DNA of 64,000 nt from Ampelocalamus luodianensis. Taxonomy: Eukaryota; Streptophyta; Magnoliopsida; Poales; Poaceae. This document shows positions 21,601 through 33,419 of this stretch, piece by piece. Both the position numbers and the translations under genes were made by a program. The notes beneath the pieces are model-generated. The model did no database searches and was not told the origin of the DNA. It saw nothing but the letters and a program-made list of their open reading frames with translations. The DNA is taken from contig CM070635.1 of NCBI GenBank assembly GCA_036346255.1, forward strand, positions 42,125,715 through 42,189,714, read 5' to 3'. How positions within the stretch are numbered: position 1 is the first letter of the stretch; every line of letters begins with the position of its first letter.

Positions 21601-23367
21601 AGTGCGGGCGGCGCGGGCGCGGGGCGACGGGCGACCGGCGAGGGCGCGGCCAGGTTTGCCCCAGTTCCTCAATTTCAATGTCATATTGTCGGAACCGAAT
21701 GAAACCTCTTATTAGTCTCTTAGTGACTTAGTCAATTTATTATTTCGATGTTTTGAGGAGCTTCGTGAGAAGAGTGAAATCGATGCGGAGTTGTTATGCT
21801 GATGTTTTCGATGATTAGCTATGTTGAATGTTGAAGTCGCGTCGCGCAGACGCGCACTTATGTTCATGTTAAAAAGTTTGCTCCGGCACCCGGAAGGTGT
21901 ACGATGAAACGCCCAAGAGGCGGCGAGTGAGATACCAGTTGGAATTTGGAACCTGGTCCAAAAGATGGCGTCTGAGCTTGTTGTTCTGTCTCGAGGGTTT
22001 TAGGAACAGTAAGATAGGTTGTTGATCTTAATTCGAGTCCTTTTCCCCCCTGATTGGGGACTTGATTGCCATGCTTTAATAAAGGTGGATTAGATCTGCA
22101 ATGATGGGGCAAGGAAAGAATTGAGAACTTTTATTGGCTCACGTTCTTTCCTTTGTCAATTTGAGGTTAATCTTATCCTTGATATGATGTACTGTGATCA
22201 TGGCTTCAAGATTTTGGGTTTAGGGTTTAGCACTTAGTGAGTAGTTATGCCTGCTGTGTCTTGGCAAAAGAAATGGCCACTGTGACAGCAGGGGTGATGG
22301 TAAACTTGCAATTTCTTGAGCAGTGGGTCTTCTCCCTTGAATGCATCGCTTGCAGTTAGCTAGCTCTAACCTTTTCTTCTCATGGGTACTAATCAGCATA
22401 TCAATCTTCGAATTAGGATTCATGGTACCATTTGGCTCTAGGACAGCGCTGTATTTATTAATTTTTTTATGAGACGGTGCTTTATATTAGACCTGGAGAT
22501 CAGTGTCCAATAAATTACGTGCCTGAATATCACATGATTTTTAATTGGTCTCCTCATCCAAAATGCGTACTATTTGCCATTCCAGAGTTCAGTCCTTGTG
22601 TCATGCAGGGTAGACACTATTGTTGTTTCGGTCTCCTATTGAAAATATCTCTTTTCCATTGCTCCTGCTTGCTAAAATACACCCTGACCATACCATTGTT
22701 TCCATAGAAGAATTTGCCACTGTTGTAATTTTAGCATGGATCTATGGACTAGTGCTCCTGTAGTCATAGATCTAGTGAAGGTGACAAGTGATTTTATTAC
22801 AATAGAGCAATTGCTATGTATCTTAGGGAAAACAAATGTAGGTCTGGAAGGTTAATTGTATTTGCCCAAATATATTACTTTCATCCTGGAAAAACAATCA
22901 GTTACACCAGTCATTTTCACCGCTTTTAACCAGACCAGATGTTAGTATCCCTCATCGTTTGACCTCATCTAAGCTATATTGGGCTGTGTGAAGAGGGAAA
23001 CATAAAGCTGTGCCAGGATAATTTTAGGAGACTAGGAATAATGTGGAACTTGCTTCTGTTTAGAGCAGATATTTCTACATCCATGACTGAAGGGGTTAAG
23101 AAATTGCCATGTCACTGTGTAAATTAGTTCTTTCTGAATCAAGCTCTTTAGATACATACAAGTTTATCCTTGACATCTAGTGTTCTGTTAATTCAAAAGT
23201 CAAAGCCTTTGAGGAGGCAGATGGCAGACCCTAAGTGGGCTGTTCTTTCAGCAAACATTTTATCGAGTTATCTTACAGAGTTACAGTATTTCCTGCCAAA
23301 ATTTATTAAAATTCTCCTTATTTGATGGAAGCTCTCTTGTTTACTGCAGATCTACTAAAGCAATCAC
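21543..23367 (+). other. Probable 5'UTR exon and long 5'UTR intron of mitochondrial L11
   Basis: A short non-coding leader probably ends near 21600 (GCAATCG before GTTAGTG). The coding exon is preceded by a clear acceptor TTTACTGCAG at about 23350. Between them is 1.7 kb of AT-rich DNA with no family-like reading frame or terminal repeats. The exact donor is inferred. Confidence 0.45.
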
Positions 23368-23832
23368 ATGGCAACTCTGAAAGATGCAGCAGCACGGAAG
23401 CCTGTGTTGGCAACAATCCGCCTGATCGTTCCAGCTGGTGCTGCCCGTCCTGCACCACCAGTTGGCCCAGCGCTGGGTTTTTATAGGCTCAATTTGATGG
23501 CCTTCTGCAAGGATTTCAATGCAAGGACACAAAAGTATAAGGCAGAAACTCCTATGCAAGTCACGCTAACTGCCTACAAGGATAGCACTTTTGAGTTTGT
23601 AGTCAAGTCACCCTCTGTTTCATGGTTCCTCAAGAAGGCAGCAGGAATTGAGACAGCCAGCGGCCGTCCAGGTCACAACATCGTGTCATCCCTAACGCTC
23701 CGCCATGTGTATGAGATCGCAAAATTGAAGCAGGCTGACCCCTTCTGCAAGCATATGCCACTCGAGGCATTGTGCAAATCAATCATTGGCACGGCCAACT
23801 CCATGGGCATTGAGATTGTTAAAGATCTCTGA
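23368..23832 (+). CDS. Mitochondrial ribosomal protein L11 (uL11m)
   Basis: Single coding exon, 154 residues, with the bacterial-type L11 layout. The N-terminal domain starts with the IRLIVPAGAARPAPPVGPAL motif, the conserved proline-rich uL11 helix that binds the GTPase-associated 23S rRNA region. It continues through NLMAFCKDFNART. The C-terminal RNA-binding domain has SWFLKKAAGIETASGRPG and ends with a CKSIIGTANSMGIEI-type segment. It lacks a long plastid transit peptide and resembles mitochondrial rather than chloroplast L11. It belongs to the large-subunit L7/L12 stalk base in mitochondria. ATG at 23368 sits 17 bases after an intron acceptor and is the only plausible start. Intact. Confidence 0.93.
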   Translation: MATLKDAAARKPVLATIRLIVPAGAARPAPPVGPALGFYRLNLMAFCKDFNARTQKYKAETPMQVTLTAYKDSTFEFVVKSPSVSWFLKKAAGIETASGRPGHNIVSSLTLRHVYEIAKLKQADPFCKHMPLEALCKSIIGTANSMGIEIVKDL

Positions 23833-24975
23833 GCGGTTTGGCCTGCCTTTAATCATGACGCAGCTCCTACTTCCTAGGTTACATTTGCGAGTTATAGTAG
23901 ATTATGTGGGAGATGATGGAGTTCTTGAACTCTTACTGAACTCCCTGCTACAGTGTATTTAGGAGTCGCATGAGGTTTATTTATTCTCTTCATGGAACAT
24001 CCTTTAGCGCAGGCAATTTTTTGCCCCCTTCATATCCGAACTGAAATCAGCCGTTCCGCAGAGATGTGCCTAAACGATAGATCGCAATGTTGATCTCTTC
24101 AATGTGGAGATATTATATCGGAAATAATGTGACGTGACTTTGTCAGCTTCTTGCCCCAGATGAGCTATGTCGTAGGCTGACCTCAAAGGCTCAAATGCAG
24201 CATTTGTTCATTTGTTACCTAGATAAGCTGCTAGTGTTTGTCGAGTTTTAGTTTTAGTCCCCTTTCTTGCCTAACGCTAATATATGATATTCTGAAACAC
24301 TGTAATATTTGGTGCTTTCGCATGTGTTTTTACTTGTAACTTCAAATATCTTACCGTTATCAGTTTTTATCTTCCAATAGACTCAGGCAGTAAGAAACAG
24401 CTAATTTATTACCAGCGCCTTCGGTCGCATATTGTTCTAGTTGTATGTCCGAAGGAATTGGGGAGAGAAATTTTGATGGAACAAAAGCACACAGAATGTC
24501 GAAACATTCATTAGAAGAGTAAAGCAACGTACTCTAACAGAAAGCCAACCTTTTTTTTTGGCGAGGCAGGAGAAACCAACATTGAAGGTCAAATAGAGTG
24601 GAATTCTACATTTCTATTGCCAGGCAGCCACTTTGCTACCAGCTCCAGCTAAGGATGTTCTTTAGGCAAGAGCATGCAGCATTCTTAAACACTTGTCAGG
24701 CACATACAAACAATCATGTCCTTCAAAAACAGTCCCCAGCTTACTGAAATCTATCTTCCTGAATAGAGCATGTTATCCAATTGCGCAAGGGAATACCCAA
24801 CATCAATGTAGGAATGCAAAATTCTCATTTACAATCAACTCATGCGCCAATTGGAACTGAGATTGAATGGAATACTAGCTATTGGCTGCGGCCATCTTCC
24901 TGTTCTGCTTGTCTAAGGTTACTTCTGTGCAATTCTACATGTTCACACACAGAGCTTAAATAAAAGAGCAAAAAA
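23833..24975 (+). other. L11m 3' region and intergenic DNA
   Basis: Contains the 3'UTR of L11m. From roughly 24400 onward is the 3' flank of the convergent minus-strand NTPase gene. No additional coding exon, RNA gene or terminal-repeat element seen. Confidence 0.4.
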
Positions 24976-25463
24976 TTATCCATTGCTGATCTCCTCAATA
25001 ACAAGATACTGCAGAGCTATTGAGTATTTAGCTGTTCTTGCTTCCTTGGTTCCACTTTGTGAACTGCCAATGTTCTTGAGTACGTAGGATCCTAGGCCAT
25101 CACCTGATGAAAGAAGGACAAATTAAATCATGTAAACATACTAACTCAAGCAATATTAAATCTAGATTCATTTCACAGTCATGAACTAAAATAGACTACA
25201 AATTGAGACGAAATGAAAAATAGACAGTTCCACGAAATGAAATATTAAGGTCAATTGGCATTTTCAACTATATCAGTCAATGTGCAGTTTTGTGAAACCT
25301 ATTTGGTATTGGTGCTTTGGCATGTTCACCCAGGTATTCTCATCGAACAAGAGATTCTAAGATGGATGCAGAAGACAATAAGCAAATCTCCCAAGCATCA
25401 TGCCTTCCATGTGAGTGCAAAATGTTCTACTATCGTAGTGAACGAAACTAAGAGCTGATGAGT

Positions 25464-25569
25464 GGCAATACCAAAAGTTTACTTAATGAAATTAAAAATG
25501 AACAAGAACCAAGCCTGGCAATACCAAAAGTTTACTTAATGAAATTAAAAATGAACAAGAACCAAGCCT
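25464..25569. repeat. Perfect 53-bp tandem duplication
   Basis: 25464-25516 and 25517-25569 are identical (starting GGCAATACCAAAAG, ending AGAACCAAGCCT). It lies in the last intron of the RecA-like gene, just downstream of the splice donor at 25584. Very recent by its perfect identity. Confidence 0.9.
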
Positions 25570-26230
25570 ACATACAGGATTTACCTTGGATTGTATATAT
25601 AGAACTTATCCATCTCTTGTAAATGAACAGGGATCTCGGGGTGTCACCTTGACATACATTAGAGAGCAAGAGATTGCAGGACCCAAGGGTTCCGAGCTTT
25701 GCACTAGGAAAGAGATTGAGATGCTTACTCTAAACAACATAGAAATAGGACGATGCCTAAAGATCTGGCATTGACTTCATCACTTACTTTGCATGTGCAA
25801 TAGCATTTTGACACAAAGCTAATATGTGAACAACTGCTAGATCTCGAGCCCTAGTATTTCAATATCTTTGCTGACAGCTCCTATTGGAGTTTCAGCGTAG
25901 TCAGAACTAGTCATATAAATATCAAGACTGCAAGTTTGTAATATCTGTCAAAGACTAAACTGTATAAATTTTTTGTTTTGATGGTGGAGATCAACCCAAA
26001 TGTTTAAGTAAAACAACCGATAACCATATCATGAATGGAATATGCTGAGCTAGGAGACAAAATGACACCCAACACACTGTAGAAATGACATAGTACATAT
26101 CAGCATTATATCAGCTATAAAATACCCCAGAATCCTCAGTTGAGTTTATCCAGAAGAAACATATCTAGAATCAATCAATCTCATGGTTGTAGCCCATAAG
26201 GGGATTTGTCTAACAAATTGTTGTAACACA

Positions 26231-26278
26231 AATGTAGACAAATGTCAATATGTCAATGTAGACAAATGTCAATATGTC
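26231..26278. repeat. Perfect 24-bp tandem duplication
   Basis: 26231-26254 is repeated exactly at 26255-26278 (AATGTAGACAAATGTC...). It sits in an intron of the RecA-like gene beside exon 4. Confidence 0.85.
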
Positions 26279-27358
26279 ATCAATGTCAGCAGGACAAAAA
26301 AAAAATAGCACCTCTCGGAGAAGAGCTCTGCAAAATCATCAACAACGAATGCAGCAGGGAAGTTGTCAAGCAGGTGAAATGCAGCAAAGTACTTTCTGAT
26401 TCCCCTCACCGTCTTCAACGTATCTACAAGCAGAAAATACATAAATTTGAGTATAAATTATCCATCACTGCATGAAACAGATGAGTACCATTTCAACACA
26501 ATTGCAAACCTCAAACTGGGCTGAAAAAAAAACAATGCAAATATCACAATCCATCGCATGCCCAATACTCTACATTTCAATCGATGATTTTTTTTTTACA
26601 GATTTCAAGTCACACCCATGAGTTCGACACCTCTTACTTGATTTGTATTCTCTGAAGCACGTTCGGTGATGGATCAACACCCTGGAAGCAAAAGGAAAAG
26701 GTGCGGCTTCAGAAATCGGGAACAACCAGCATATCCAAAAACAAGGCTTCTCACTTGGGACAAGAAGGGGGATTGTTCTCCAATCTCCCCTTGCTGCAGA
26801 TGAACACCGCGCCTCGGCCGCTCTCCGTCGCACGGTTTATCGCGAACTGGAAAAGAAGCGAGGTCTTCCCGCTGTTCTAGCAGCAAGAAGGTGGCAAAAT
26901 GGACGCAAGGGGGAGCTAAGCACAGGACACAGAGGGGTACTAGATGAAACGCACGGATGCTACAATATCTTCGTTTTGATCCATGGCGCAGGGCGGAACG
27001 GAGCAAGTCTGAGCAGGTCAAGGAGAGTGTGATGCATACCAGCATGGAGGGCCCGAGATGACGGTGATGCCGGCGCCTTCGTAGGGCGGTGGGGCAATGG
27101 AGGTGCAGGATAAGAATTTCTCCACCATTAATGGGGATTAATCGCCGGAATATGGAGGAGACGGCGGTGCCGGCGAGGTGTTCGACAGAATGTCACGGGG
27201 CGCAAACGAGAGCTGCTGCTATTTGTCTATATCGGCAATTATATATAATATAAAAAAGAGTGTGGTTGTGGTGCTTAAAAAACTTTAATTCAGAGCTGCT
27301 GCCAATTTCTTTTTGATAATGATACTACTCTTCCGTCCGACACGAGCGCTTCCTCCCG

Positions 27359-27770
27359 TTAGGCAATAGCTTACCAAGGCGATGATCGAGTCGTCCGAGA
27401 GGATGATCACCACATCGGGGCGAGACACGCCCGCACTCCTACGGAGGCGGCGGTGGGAATTTTCCGCAATGGCGAAAGCTTTGACGAGCAATGCCGCGTG
27501 GAGGTGGAAGGCCTACGGTCGTCAACTTCTTTTCTGAGAAGAAACAATGACGGTATCGAGGAATAAGCATCGGCTAACTCGTGCGGCCTACCACGGTAAG
27601 ACGAGAGGATGCAAGCGTTATCCGAATGATTGGGCGTAAAGCGTCAGAGGTGGCTTTTAAGTCCGCCACAAATCCTGTGGCTCAACCACGGACAGCGGTG
27701 GAAACTACCAAGCTGGAGTACGGTAGGGGCAGAGGGAATTTCCGGTGGAGCGGTGAAATGCATTAGATCA
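27359..27770 (+). pseudogene. Decayed plastid 16S rRNA fragment (nuclear plastid DNA, NUPT)
   Basis: The sequence follows the 5' third of chloroplast 16S rRNA in order: AGGCAATAGCTTACCAAGG, GAGAGGATGATCA, CTCCTACGGAGG, AATTTTCCGCAATGG, GCAATGCCGCGTGGAGG, AAGAAACAATGACGGTATC, AATAAGCATCGGCTAACTC, GATGCAAGCGTTATCC, ATGATTGGGCGTAAAGCGTC, GGTGGAAACTACCAAGCTGG and GAGCGGTGAAATGCATT. Many single-base and short deletions, for example around the 530 loop and the GGGAGGCAGCAG region, show it is not functional. No adjoining plastid genes are seen, so the insert was short or has been eroded. Confidence 0.92.
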
Positions 27771-27789
27771 ACAGTCTCCGTTTCAACTC

Positions 27790-29135
27790 CTAATATGATT
27801 TCTTTATACGCGACCCCACCTGATTTACTCCGCCTCCACACAAGAAGCAGTCGCGTCCACTACTCCACGTGCATCAGTCACTCCTCTCTCCTCCTTTATC
27901 CAAGTCACCGGCGGCGTTGCCTCCTCGTCGACACCAGCACCCGAACCACAAGGCATGTGTCTTGCACCCATTACAGGGGCATCCCACCCCCTCCCCCGCG
28001 CACGGCCCCGCAGCCACCGATCATGCTCGAGGGAGGCCGTCCGCCATAGGTGGAGCTCACATGGAGGTCTCCCTTGCGAGGAGTGGTCGAGGTTTGTTGG
28101 TTCTGTGGCTATTGCAGTCGGAGCTGCTAGATTTGGCAGAATTGAGAACAAAGGAACCAAGGTTGCAGACAGGGCGGCTAGATCCGAGGCTCCGCAAGCA
28201 CGGATTGCAATTGACCCAGGAATATGCATCGGATAGCAGCGACGCCTGTGCAAATAGGATTCAACAGGGCTCGCCTTCCTTGTCGTCGGCGGACAACATA
28301 GCCCTTCGCCTTGCCACCTCACCTCCTCCCCCGGACTAGTAGATTGTTGTAGGCATTCTCTCAATTTGTTGCAGCATTTATGTCCAATTGTTTTGTTTTG
28401 TTGCACGGTTCTTCTGAAATGTAGAAGTGATATTTTGTTGCAAGCATTCTCTAAATTTATTGCAGCCTATTTGCTCAATTGATGGACCGATTGTTTTGGT
28501 TTGCTGGATTTTTCTTTTGAAGGTGTATTTCGTTGCAGCAGTTTGTTAGTTTATTGCATTAGAGTTGATTTTTTGTTGCATAAAGAGTTTTCATTTGTTG
28601 TGCTTGTTGTGCCAAGGGAGGCTCAGATTTGTTGTGTCGGGGTGGGTCTTTGTCGCGCCTGGCACCTAGGGATGTTGAATTGTTGCACCGTGGAAATTGT
28701 TGTTTCTCTTTTCAGTTTTGTTGCAAATATGTTTTTGATTTGTTGCATTTAAAAGTTCAAGATGTTGCAGCGTTGTATAGCATCCTCCCCTCCAGTTTGT
28801 TGCATGATCCACCCTAGTTTGTTACAGCCCTTCCAAAAATATTGCAACAATTATTTTCAGATGCTCCCACTATTATTTTCAAATGTTGCAATATTGTAGC
28901 ATCGAAATTTGTTTGATCGGGATATTTGAACTATTTTTAAGCGCAACTAGGTTCTATACTAATGGTTTCATGCTTGGTGAGAATATAAATTTTTTTCAAT
29001 CTTTTTTCTTGGCATTGTATTGTTATTTGTGCATTTTGTTGCACATATGGATTAAAATAGTTGCACACATTGTATATGAATGTTGAGTCGGAGCGTACGA
29101 TGGAAAGCCTCCCATCGTACGTTCAAGAGCTAGTT
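27790..29135. repeat. TTGTTGCA-rich element with palindromic right end
   Basis: 27850-28340 is GC-rich. From 28365 to 29060 the words TTGTTGCA, TTTGTTGCA and ATTGCAGC recur more than fifteen times. The right end carries the near-palindrome CGTACGATGG..CCATCGTACG at 29093-29120. This organisation is familiar from non-coding grass DNA transposons, but I could not find a matching left terminus and give no family. The block begins just after the plastid rRNA fragment. Confidence 0.5.
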
Positions 29136-29539
29136 GCTCCCAATTTCCTTGACAAAATTTCTATGGAATCCCTGCAGTTTAAAACAAGTTATTAAAATAT
29201 GAAGCTTTCTGTGAACAATGGTCGTTTTGAAAAATTACTTATTAAATAACAAATAAATGGCTCCGATAAATCTTAAATGTTGAACAATAATCTTGGAATA
29301 GGAAGTTTTTATGCATATGCTTTTACACAAGTTCAATTTGTTGTCTAATTAGGGTATTTTTTTATCTTTTACCTTCCTAATTGATAAAAAGTATATTACT
29401 GTTTTTTTTTCTTTCTAGAAAACTTAACAAACAACAAGGTCACTACATGGTGTATAGTTCATACAAAACAAAAGATATAAAAACAAACAAAAGATATCTA
29501 TTACACTACATTCTCACTAGTTTTTTTAGCATACATGCA

Positions 29540-30046
29540 TGTTATACTCTGATAGCCCTTATTATGCACAGCAGCCCCCATGTTGGATCAGAGTTGCGTG
29601 ATACGGCACGAGCGTGCACGATATCAAGAATGAAATAGATGAATCCTGTAGAGAGAATGTAATAACAATGACGAAATAATCACGACGAGAGAGAAAGATT
29701 TGGCGAAACCGACCGTAAATTTCTTAAGCACAACCTCGAAAGAGTACAAGGGATTGCCACCCTCTCATAACCCTCTCAAACCTTTTAGGATCATCGGATC
29801 CTATACAAGAATATAGTGCTAAAGAATAACCTAACCTCTAATCCTTTCGTGTGTTCCTTGCTTTGGATGAGTTGGTTTGTGGCTTGTGTTCTCCATAACA
29901 ACCCCTCGTGGCTTTATATAACGCCCCCCTAATTCTCCTCAAAATGGAAATAAGAATCTTAATCCTAATAGGATTTTAATAGAAATCCTTGTAGAATACA
30001 TCTTCAAGTCCTAGTAGGTTAGGATATGAGTCATCCATACTCAACA
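29540..30046 (-). repeat. Left LTR of Copia remnant
   Basis: Direct repeat of 33420-33927. Shared words include GATACGGCAC, GCGTGCACGATATCAAGAATG, AATAATCACGACGAGAG and GGTTAGGATATGAGTCA. As the gag reads on the minus strand, this is the 3' LTR. Confidence 0.85.
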
Positions 30047-30991
30047 ATCTCCACATTGATTCTTATTCTTTGAAGTCACCGTGCTCCTTCAAGACTTCGT
30101 TCCAAGTCAACTCCGCTATTTTTGTTTTTCCTTTTTTTTTTTTTCTCCCACCTTTGAGAGTTCCCCCACCACAGGGGCACCTGCACATTACCTCAATGTA
30201 CGTGTCAATATCCAAGCTAACCTACCCGAACCCTTCACCTGAGAGCTCCTTTGTTGTGTAGTTTGGTTAACTACAACTACTATTCCTACAACCCTCCATG
30301 GTATAGGTTTGTATAGCCTCCAAACTCCACCTACTCATCGGTACCACATGGTTGGTCCCACCATGTCTTTCTTCTTCTAACAGTTTGCACATCGCCTTCT
30401 GGGCTGCTAGATTTTGCAACCATCTTTGCAGTTTCGCACATAACTGCAGATGAGATTTGAGTACCTACTACTAACGACAAGATTTTCTTCTCCTGATCAG
30501 GATTTTTATCAGACATTCAATTGGTTGCTCTTCCCTGCTTATTACCCATCAACAGGTATCCTCCATTGCTCTAGATACATTTTATGATTACCTATTCTTT
30601 GCAAGTAACTTGCATGACTCCACCTCAAAATGATACCTTACAACCTTCGAGTTCAAATGATCTCACAGATATTAGATCCTTCTTTCAAGCCAGGAACATA
30701 CCGAACTCCCGTCAATGTGCAGTGTAATCCATTATACATCTCCAATGTAACCGTCCCCACCTTAGTAATTGCATACTCCTTGCAATCCGCTAAGTGAATA
30801 ATTTCATGCGCCAAGCATAGAGATCATTCATTCAAACATCTCCCTCACCGAACATATATGAAAGCAACAACCTAAATCTAATATCCATACATGGGAAGTA
30901 CCTGGTTGACTGGCGACTAGTATGTCCGAATCATTTTTAGCTACCGCTACTGAGCATTCACCCCACTTTTGCTTCAAACTTGGTCAATCCT

Positions 30992-31590
30992 TTATCGTAT
31001 GACCTTTCTCGTCACATAGATAGTATACATGTGTATTCTTGCTCTTACCCTTCTTCTTCCTATGACTTTTGATTTTTTTCCTGCAACACCTATGGCAGCT
31101 AATGCTTGATCGCTCGAGGATGAAGAATTCGATGGCTTCTTCAAGGAGTCTGCCTCCAATAGATATGACACTGCCTCATTGAAGTTGAGATTACTTTTTT
31201 CGACAAGAATATTCGCCACTAATTGCTCCCATGATTGTGGTAGAGATGAGGTTAATATGTCGTTCTCCTCAATTTTCTCATCCACACTTGTCAGCTGTGT
31301 GATAAGCTTGTTGAAGACATTGATATGGTCAACGAATCGTCTGTCTTCCTCCATGCGCAACCTGAATAATTGTCGCTTCAGCACTAATTGGTTTGTTAAT
31401 GACTTTGTCATATACAATTCTTCTAAGTTACTCTATAATTTATTCGGTGAATTCTCCTTGATCACCGAGTACTTTACCTCATCGAAGAGACAGACGGATT
31501 GTACTGACAGCCTTTTGCTCCATCATCTTGTAGTCTTCATTGGATGTCTTTTTCGGTTTGTCCCTTTTAAGAGCATCAATTAACCCTTGT
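30992..31590 (-). pseudogene. Copia gag (UBN2-type) fragment
   Basis: The minus-strand ORF 31417-30992 reads LKRQLFRLRMEEDRRFVDHI, FNKLITQLTSVDEKIEENDI, LTSSLPQSWEQLV and EAVSYLLEADSLKK, the conserved gag-polypeptide region of Copia elements. An Arg-rich stretch then leads into a damaged zinc knuckle. Upstream, 31590-31420 continues in a shifted frame (KMMEQKAVSTIRLSL) with an in-frame stop. The 5' start of gag lies beyond the nested insertion, near 33340. Confidence 0.8.
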
Positions 31591-31593
31591 GGG

Positions 31594-33258
31594 TGAAGAA
31601 TCTAGGCCCCTTTTTTTTAGTGTTTTGGATAGTGGACTAACATGTTTGTTTAAGTGATTGAAAGAGTTAGTTCCGGAAAAAGATTAAGAGCACAAAAGGC
31701 ATTGAAAGTTTGGATACCAAGATCTTCTAGCTCAAGGCAAATGTAACTAGTTGTATAGGATCTTTTCAGAGCTTTACTGTTCTAGGAGTTTGAAGGTTAA
31801 AAGACCGGATTTCTAATGTAGGTAGTCGTATTATGAAGAGGGGTCAATAACTAGTAGCTTGATAGCAAAGTATGCCACAATGCTCAAACAAGCTTGGTTG
31901 CATCTTCGAGTTCTTAGTGATCTCAAGACCATAAAACTTATGTCCATTATTTCTTGGCTGAACTAATCGTAGTTGGACATCCAGACTGACCGAACATCTG
32001 GATCGTCGAAGCGGTTAGCTTTTTTCAGAGAGCTCCTTTTTCACAATTTTGTTGGCCAAACTAGCCGCAAGGAAAATCCCGGACTGACCGGACCCTCAGT
32101 CTGAGTCGGGCGGTCAACTTTTTCTAGAGAGACTCTCTTTTGCCTCATCCCTTCTCTATTTTCATACCCGGGCTAACCGCGATTGGAGGGCCAGACTGAC
32201 CGGATCTCCAGTTCCTTGATGCGGTCAGCTTTTTCTAGAGAATGGTGTTTTGCGACTAGCTACTGAATTCTTCACGTTGGACTAACCACAGTGTTTTCAC
32301 CGGTCAAACCAAAACCCCAGATTAACTTGTGTGGTCAGCTTTTTCCAGTAGCGATTCTTTTCCATTTTGGGAAACTTTTGAACCCGGTTTGACCGCACCA
32401 TGAGTGGGCGGACTGGTCGAACCTGGCGTAACGGATATATTATGTAGTCATGATTACTACAGAGTTTACCATTATACTGTAGTCCGGTCTGACCAGCCCT
32501 ATGCCTGTGCTCTGACCAGCCATGTCGATTTTGCATAGTCTTGTGTGCCAACGGCTAGTGGAGAGGATTGAGGCTATAAATACCTATCCTCCTACGGCAG
32601 GGGACATTTCAAAACCTCTTTTGAACACTCTTGAGCCCTTGCCTCTTCTTCTACTCCTTAAGAGCTAAAGTTCCATCTTGCAAATGTTGTAGAGGTTTTC
32701 CAAGTGCATTGAGTTGAGTTTGATCTTTGTGGCACTTGAGCATCTTCGAGCGAAGCGTTGTTGGTTTTTTACTCTTGGAGGCTGCTGCCTCCTAGATGGC
32801 TTGAAGAAGGTGAATCGGTGATCTTCTCAAAAAGCTTGTGAGAAGACCCGATTGATTGTGAAGGTTGGAGCTTACCTTTCCGGAGTGTAGAAGAGCTACC
32901 ACTAGTGATCGAGGGGTGTGCTCGTGAGGAGCCAGCTTGATTCATTCAAGCTTCCTCAACGTGGATTAGGGGAGACGACAAGTCTCTGAGACCACGGGAA
33001 AACATCGTTTGTCTTCATATTGTGGTTTATCTCTTTTACTTTTCTCTTAGTGCATTTACTTATATAGCAATATTTTGTCTCTTGATTAGGTTGTTTAGCC
33101 TAGTCTAGAGTGATTAGTGCACTTAAAAATTTTAGATTATTCAGGCCTTGAATTGTGAAATCAAATTACATTTCATTACTTGCTAAAAATCTATTTTTAG
33201 CCAAATGTTTTAAAAAACGCCTATTCACCCCCTCTAGTCAGTTATCCTTGATCCTACA
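31594..33258 (+). mobile_element. LTR-like insertion (solo LTR?) nested in the Copia remnant
   Basis: Starts TGAAGAATCTAG, ends GATCCTACA, and is clearly related to 34684-36635 (shared GACTGACCGGACCCTC, GAGTCGGGCGGTCAGCTTTT and a TTCACC..CCCTCTAGTCAG end). TG...CA termini and absence of an internal domain suggest a solo LTR. The 3' end resembles grass Sirevirus-type LTRs. The flanking pentamers GTGGG and ACTGG do not match well, so the limits are approximate. It splits the Copia gag. Confidence 0.6.
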
Positions 33259-33419
33259 ACTGGATAAGGACATCATTCACCACACATTGAAATTTTCTCC
33301 ACCATCAAATTTTTCCACTTGATTCCACATCATCGACGTCGATCTTGGTTTTGTGCCACTTAACGCTTTTCTGACCTTCTAGCAAATCAGCTTAATCTTG
33401 CATTGGCTGTGAAACCACT

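Larger units (their letters stand above)
24976..27128 (-). pseudogene. RecA-like P-loop NTPase (SWSAP1-like?), multi-exon, two frameshifts
   Basis: Exons readable on the minus strand: 27040-27128, 26755-26871, 26638-26681, 26312-26423, one ending at 25585, and 24976-25103, all with GT-AG borders. Exon 1 starts MVEKFLSC. The join of exons 1 and 2 makes a Walker A GPPCCGKTSLLFQFAIN. Exon 3 is GVDPSPNVLQRIQIK. Exon 4 has FAAFHLLDNFPAAFVVDDF (Walker B). The later exon has QGDTPRSLFIYKRWISSIY. The last ends YLVIEEISNG*. The reading frame breaks twice: near 26775, where one base seems lost before exon 3, and near 26404, where one base seems gained between KYVED and the FAAFHLLD segment. The family is a small plant-conserved RecA-fold protein, probably related to the recombination factor SWSAP1. 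The name is from memory. Either a recent pseudogene or an assembly with indel errors. Confidence 0.65.

Noticed and set aside
28600..29086. Hydrophobic frames in the TTGTTGCA block
   Set aside because: They arise from translation of the repeated TTGTTGCA word and show no conserved domain.
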